A stretch of DNA of 20,007 nucleotides, taken from Paramacrobiotus richtersi. Lineage: Eukaryota > Tardigrada > Eutardigrada > Parachela > Macrobiotidae. How positions within the stretch are numbered: the stretch's first letter is position 1; every line of letters begins with the position of its first letter. Location of the stretch: the NCBI GenBank assembly GCA_034698045.1, contig JAQGAU010001304.1:1-20007 (forward strand), in the 5' to 3' direction. The translations under genes and the position numbers were made by a program. The notes beneath the pieces were generated by a model, which searched no databases, was not told the origin of the DNA, and saw nothing but the letters and a program-made list of their open reading frames with translations. Below are positions 17,541 to 20,007 of the stretch, piece by piece.

Positions 17541-18203
17541 CTACATTTTTCGCAGCTTTTGCATTTTTGCAAACTTCGCTTTGCACGCCTGCTTGTGAGT
17601 CCGCCAGTTCGACGTTTGACATTCCGTGCCACAATACGCCGCTTCACGGCAGACACACAAGTACAGCGGGCTCGCTTCTCCACATTTTTCGCACCAGGTG
17701 TTCGCCTGTTCTATTGCAATATTTTCGATATTCGAAGTTATCGGACGGGTGGTGTTCGCCTCCAACGCGCTCAAGTAAACTTCAACATGTCTTTTCGGAG
17801 GAAACAATCCACCATCGTCCACCGCCTTGAAACACGGAAGACGACGAACGTCGGCCTCACAAGCCCGCTTGTAGTACTGTTTAGCCTTTTGAACGTCAGC
17901 ATCTTGCCAGCAGTACAGCGAAGCAATACAAAATAAGGCAGCCGGGACTTTGCGTTCATCTGCGGGATTTTCTTCGAGAAACTTCTGATACGCTCGTAAC
18001 GCATCTATTTTCAAATTCAGCCGATAATCTTCATCCTGTTGATCCGCGCCTTCGTAAAGCTTTCTAACGGCAGTTGCTATGCCATACAGCCAGTGTGGGC
18101 GCTGCTCCAGTTCATAAGCTCGTCGTGCACTTCCCAGGGATTCTTCGTAACGGCCCGCAAAACCGTAACCCGAAGAAAGCATGTAATGAAAGTCAGCTTC
18201 CAT
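17541..18203 (-). CDS. MYND zinc-finger protein with helical repeat (TPR-like) N-terminal part
   Basis: Coding from ATG 18203 gives 220 aa; the frame is open a further 31 codons upstream to a TAG at 18299-18297, and the upstream codons (N-F-V-N-L-G-T-T-V-Y-L-E-R-S) read as protein, so the true 5' end is probably a spliced exon further right. The middle has helix pairs with the TPR-like look of A-F-x-Y-x-L-S-S-G-Y-G and Y-E-E-S-L-x-S-A-x-x-A-Y. The last 50 residues carry a MYND finger, spaced C-x2-C-x8-C-x-C-x5-C-x3-C-x7-H-x3-C with the typical Y-C and C-Q and W before H-K. The second pair is C-x-C instead of C-x2-C, a variant. The C-terminus is Lys-rich. MYND fingers bind proline-rich peptides in partner proteins; SMYD-type SET residues are not seen here, so methyltransferase activity is not claimed. 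Confidence 0.8.
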   Translation of the reverse strand: MEADFHYMLSSGYGFAGRYEESLGSARRAYELEQRPHWLYGIATAVRKLYEGADQQDEDYRLNLKIDALRAYQKFLEENPADERKVPAALFCIASLYCWQDADVQKAKQYYKRACEADVRRLPCFKAVDDGGLFPPKRHVEVYLSALEANTTRPITSNIENIAIEQANTWCEKCGEASPLYLCVCREAAYCGTECQTSNWRTHKQACKAKFAKMQKLRKM

Positions 18204-18297
18204 GGGATGAAAACGAATACTGCGCTCCAAGTACACAGTGGTTCCTAAATTAACGAAGTTCAATGCAACGTTCGGCTTGCCTAATTTACTAGTTGAC

Positions 18298-18382
18298 TAC
18301 ACTTCGAAATGGTCCAAGATTGACAATACAGTGCTAGGCATGCCCTGCGACTGATAATCCTCGGCCAAGATTTCCACAAAAG
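18298..18382 (-). other. Probable upstream exon of the MYND gene, ending at an in-frame TAG
   Basis: After an acceptor-like ACTTGTAG, positions 18382-18300 read in the same frame as the MYND ORF (V-E-I-L-A-E-D-Y, then S-T-V-L-S-I-L-D-H-F-E-V) and hit TAG at 18299-18297. A diverged inverted copy at 18489-18575 has the same acceptor-like boundary, which supports it being a real exon. Either the gene is broken by the TAG or splicing bypasses it. A 22-base intron from GTGTAG to TTAG would restore the frame, but it is too short to be likely. Confidence 0.5.
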
Positions 18383-18488
18383 CTACAAGTGGTAAGTAAC
18401 GCAAGCGCACGCAGAACGGGTATCAAGCCACGCTCGTGTCGTGTGTGTTGTGCGACCACTTTGTGTGCTCTTCCGTTAGAACTTGCAG

Positions 18489-18575
18489 TTTTGTGGAAGT
18501 CCTAATCAAAGGGTTATCAACCGCAGAGCTTGGTTAGCAGTGCATTGTCAATCTTGAGCACATTCCGAAATGCGA
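18489..18575 (+). pseudogene. Decayed inverted copy of the MYND-gene upstream exon
   Basis: Plus-strand sequence after ACTTGCAG aligns over about 87 bases with minus-strand 18382-18298, with shared TTTTGTGGAA, GGTTATCA (versus GATTATCA) and TTGTCAATCTTG. One extra base shifts the frame and a TAG follows, so it cannot encode the same peptide. It forms an inverted pair around a spacer of about 105 bases. Confidence 0.65.
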
Positions 18576-18609
18576 CCAATGCACAATACGAGACCGAGTA
18601 ACAACACCC

Positions 18610-18880
18610 TTAACCCTATAAAGGCCACCCGGGCAAATTCGGCCCGGTGCAATTGTAAAAAAATTCCTGTTCCCAGGCCATATGAACTTTCCGTCCGTAT
18701 TTGTCCCGAATGCCTCTACTAGGTAGTCATACAATTAAATTTGTCAAATATCTGCGCTAATATGCAAGCGGAAGTACATTCCCGATGCGGGCAAAATCGG
18801 CCCGCGGTTTTCCCACATTAGAAAAGGTCATCATATTTCAAGTCACACGCATCCAAAAAATTTGAAATAATTTAGGGTAA
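18610..18880. mobile_element. Possible piggyBac-like short non-autonomous element or its remains
   Basis: TTAACCCTATAAAGG at 18610-18624 resembles piggyBac ends (TTAA target site followed by CCC). It is followed by a hairpin CCGGGC-(7)-GCCCGG (18629-18647). A second hairpin GCGGGC-(7)-GCCCGC (18787-18805) has nearly the same loop. TTTAGGGTAA at 18871-18880 could be a decayed right end. There is no transposase, and the right TTAA is not intact, so this is tentative. Confidence 0.35.
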
Positions 18881-20007
18881 CTGTGTAATGTCGTGTGAAG
18901 TAATTGCCATGCAAAAAACGTTCGAATGTGAGCGGCGAGCATAACAATGGACACGGAACTGCGATTGGTGTCAGATCCGTGTTTTGCCCAGTTTGTGGTT
19001 CTCCTTCTCGTAAGAGATAAGAGTACAGAGAGGCAATGCGGCTGTACCAGGTTTCATGCGCACTGAGGCTGACTGAGCATACGGCTCCATACAGTACCAT
19101 ACACAGTCAGTGTGTTATATGCAGCCGTGACAGTCTACACTGTACAGCTTCCTCATGATTTACAGATTGATTCTTATGATCTGGAAATGTAACGTGATAT
19201 GGAAATAATCCGCGGTAATGTTAGTTTGATTTTCGCTACTGTTCCATCGCGTACTACCTGGGATACATTTTTTATTTAACTTCGGAAAATGTATGTGTCA
19301 ACATCTGGATGGAAGTGCTGTTTATGTACATGCCTACGTGCGTTTATACACGGTTCTACGTCAGGTACAGGCATATACACATGTACATCTTTTACGTTTG
19401 CTTAGTGCTTTTCGGTATTTTGTATTGGTCTTGTTCTACAGTCACAACTTCCTAAAATTATTTATTCGGGCTGGATACCATTCAAAGGATTCTTTCCTCA
19501 TCGAACGCTCTGTTAGGCAAAGTTATGCATTAATAACTTAAAAGATTCTTAACTTATTGCCATTAATTTTGTTTTTAATTGTGTTGCTCTGTACTGTTGT
19601 TGTATTATAAACAGTTGCTCGACCAAGACCGGATGTTGTAGATTTGATTGGTAGTAGTCGCTTGTTTATGCTAACAAATTGCTTATTAATGTTAAACGCA
19701 CCGCAACAATAAACAGAGTGGACGTGTAAATTAAGCGCTGCTCATAAATCTCGGTCGTAGAGATTGTCCTAGGACAGTAAAATCTTTTTATGCTTTCACT
19801 TTCTCCTCTCGGTCGGAATTAGACACCCTGAGCATTTACCCTAAATAAACGTTCTCTCATTGCTTGATTCGGCCTACTTCGGTTAATCAGGCGAATCAGA
19901 GAGGCCGGGCCGAATATTCCAGCTTGGCCGTTAAGGTGAAGGTTATAACAAGAAAATACGAATTTCATGATTTAAGCAATCGCGACCTGAACATAACATC
20001 CACGTAA
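18881..20007. other. Gene-free right end
   Basis: I see no supported gene in 1.1 kb. It holds an AATAAA within CCCTAAATAAACG (19848-19860), an imperfect inverted repeat at 19855-19903, and CGGGCCGAAT at 19907-19916, which echoes the hairpin of 18629-18647 in reverse. The short open frames lack any recognisable protein features. Confidence 0.4.

Noticed and set aside
18277-18302. 22-base intron removing the TAG upstream of the MYND ORF
   Set aside because: GTGTAG to TTAG would restore a reading frame, but it is far shorter than every other intron in the window (60 bases or more).
18880-20007. LTR or tRNA gene in the right end
   Set aside because: An AATAAA and an imperfect hairpin are present, but there are no paired LTRs, target duplications, or A and B boxes.

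Overview
The window reads as nuclear DNA of a small invertebrate. It has short spliced introns (about 60 to 280 bases) with GT-AG ends, eukaryotic protein families (rhodopsin-like GPCR, WAP four-disulfide core, MYND finger) and no bacterial gene organisation. Compact tandem paralogues and intron-poor GPCRs would fit an ecdysozoan; a tardigrade is my best guess, but the sequence alone does not prove it.

Left part (1-4.5 kb, + strand): a possible retroelement ORF1 scrap at the edge, then two tandem single-exon GPCR paralogues (489-1535 and 2893-3906) whose flanks are also related. Both depart from the class A signatures (NRL instead of DRY, DPLMW instead of NPxxY) and stop right after TM7. A perfect 44-bp tandem duplication and a diverged inverted repeat lie around the second gene.

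Centre (4.5-16.2 kb, - strand): a cluster of five intact paralogues of a small secreted cysteine-rich protein (here A to E; 159, 164, 156, 165 and 161 aa), plus a relic first exon. I rebuilt all five from splice sites: six exons each, identical intron phases (1,0,1,0,1) and CDS lengths divisible by three. The order is signal peptide; cysteine module 1 (exons 2+3, 7 Cys); module 2 (exons 4+5, 6 Cys); C-terminal WAP-like domain (exon 6, 7 Cys). Exon 4 is a microexon of 11 nt in B, C, D and E and 17 nt in A. All five proteins have exactly 20 cysteines after the signal peptide. Upstream regions pair the genes as A with C, D with E, and B with the relic.

Between D and the relic is a six-copy 62-bp tandem array, each copy carrying a hairpin. 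Right part (17.5-20 kb): a - strand gene with repeat-like helices and a C-terminal MYND zinc finger. Upstream of it are an in-frame TAG and a decayed inverted copy of an upstream exon, then a possible piggyBac-like terminus and about 1.1 kb with nothing recognisable.

The likely roles (sensing by orphan receptors, extracellular protease inhibition or defence by WAP proteins) are family-level inference. The most unusual content is the microexon-bearing WAP family and its duplicated, partly orphaned upstream sequences.
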